Assembly (NCBI RefSeq): GCF_030409715.1
Contig: NZ_JAUFQI010000001.1
Location: 3,447,272 to 3,511,271, forward strand
Reading direction: 5' to 3'
Length of the DNA: 64,000 nucleotides
Origin: Reinekea marina
Lineage (GTDB): Bacteria; Pseudomonadota; Gammaproteobacteria; Pseudomonadales; Natronospirillaceae
Shown here one piece after another: positions 63,608 through 64,000 of this stretch; the first letter of the stretch is position 1; each line of letters opens with the position of its first letter. The notes under the pieces are model-generated. The model saw only the letters and a list, made by a program, of their open reading frames with translations, made no database searches and was not told where the DNA came from. A program made the translations under genes and the position numbers.

Positions 63608-64000
63608 TTAAAAATTGGCCGGTCCAAAGAATCGGCTCTCTTCTCGGGTCTTTAAAGATTCATCATCAATACTTTGAATACTGAAATAAATTTCATTCGT
63701 CGGCAGCTTGTTTAAGGCTGGTGGTAATACTAACGTAGCGGATATATCTTCTGATTCGCTCGCGCGAACAGTAAAGGTGGTATCGCTGCGTAATTCTAAA
63801 CCTTCCATTCCCTCGACAAAAAGTTGAAACGTTTGTGGTTCATTTGTCATGTTGATGACTTTTAACATGTAGTTATTTTCTATTAACCCGTCACTGGTCA
63901 TTTGGTGTAATGCATTGCGATCACGGGAAATATGCAACTCTAAAGGAACGCGACTGAGAATCACCCAAGTAAACGCAATAATCATGATCAACAGCGCCAC
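63608..64000 (-). CDS. ccoG: Cytochrome c oxidase accessory protein CcoG (5' truncated by window edge)
   Basis: Only the C-terminal about 130 residues are visible. They contain the last membrane helix (LLIMIIAFTWVILS), the RVPLELHISRDRNALHQMTSDGLIENNY region conserved in CcoG/RdxA and the Ig-like C-terminal domain. CcoG is a polyferredoxin thought to reduce copper for cbb3 oxidase. It sits 15 bp upstream of fixH, the standard ccoGHIS order. Confidence 0.92.
   Translation of the reverse strand: MALLIMIIAFTWVILSRVPLELHISRDRNALHQMTSDGLIENNYMLKVINMTNEPQTFQLFVEGMEGLELRSDTTFTVRASESEDISATLVLPPALNKLPTNEIYFSIQSIDDESLKTREESRFFGPANF

Overview
The window looks like a chromosomal segment of a free-living, probably marine, heterotrophic gammaproteobacterium. 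The pointers are an Anr/FNR regulator next to cbb3 oxidase assembly genes, TtcA, a PA3496-family protein, RmuC, UvrD, a PatZ-type acyltransferase, a maltose importer and an imelysin operon. Base composition is moderate to AT-leaning. The gene mix recalls Oceanospirillales such as Reinekea or Saccharospirillum, but that is inference. I saw no rRNA, tRNA, CRISPR array, insertion sequence or phage genes.

Layout. 1-3.1 kb: an overlapping signalling operon (REC protein cut by the left edge, 96-aa protein, HDOD protein, REC plus degenerate HD-GYP protein). 3.1-8.6 kb: a branched-chain acyl catabolic operon (E2, E1-beta, E1-alpha, enoyl-CoA hydratase, acyl-CoA dehydrogenase) with a LiuR-like palindrome upstream. 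8.9-14 kb: DUF2750 gene, then a Fur-box-preceded operon imelysin / di-haem DUF1111 / imelysin / DUF1513. 14-22.9 kb: FAD oxidoreductase, DNA-deoxyinosine glycosylase, UvrD, a GGDEF-EAL protein, PA3496-family protein, gamma carbonic anhydrase, phosphoribosyltransferase. 22.9-27.2 kb: malG, malF, malE without malK. 27.4-35.1 kb: a small membrane protein, chemoreceptor, lipoprotein, SerA, cytochrome c, M16 lipoprotein peptidase.

35.2-40.9 kb is the most interesting part: an AT-rich class II microcin/bacteriocin cluster on the minus strand. It encodes an HlyD/CvaA-like adaptor, three short precursors with double-glycine-type leaders (50, 76 and 59 aa), a small membrane protein, a CPBP protease and a C39-peptidase ABC exporter. 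Two of the three precursor genes are below 60 codons. The 76- and 59-aa genes are coupled by TAATG and share an IK-VKW motif, suggesting a two-peptide bacteriocin. The third is proline-rich. A duplicated 28-bp element with hairpin potential lies upstream of the first and second precursor genes.

41.2-57.2 kb: a second UvrD-like helicase, DUF4404, RmuC, a RluA-family synthase, SRPBCC protein, an actin-fold kinase-like protein, PilZ protein, a second GGDEF-EAL protein, a decayed EamA transporter and a truncated desulfhydrase meeting at a rearrangement scar, a YlqF-type GTPase, a histone-deacetylase-like hydrolase, a PatZ-type acyltransferase and NudC. 57.2-64 kb: a micro-oxic block on the minus strand (ccoG, fixH, ccoI, ccoS, TauE-like gene, GGCT-like gene, ttcA, anr) ending in a 39-aa membrane peptide gene preceded by an FNR box. 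fixH and ccoI each carry an apparent single-base frameshift. Together with three more in the EamA and desulfhydrase remnants, this raises the question of sequencing error versus real decay.
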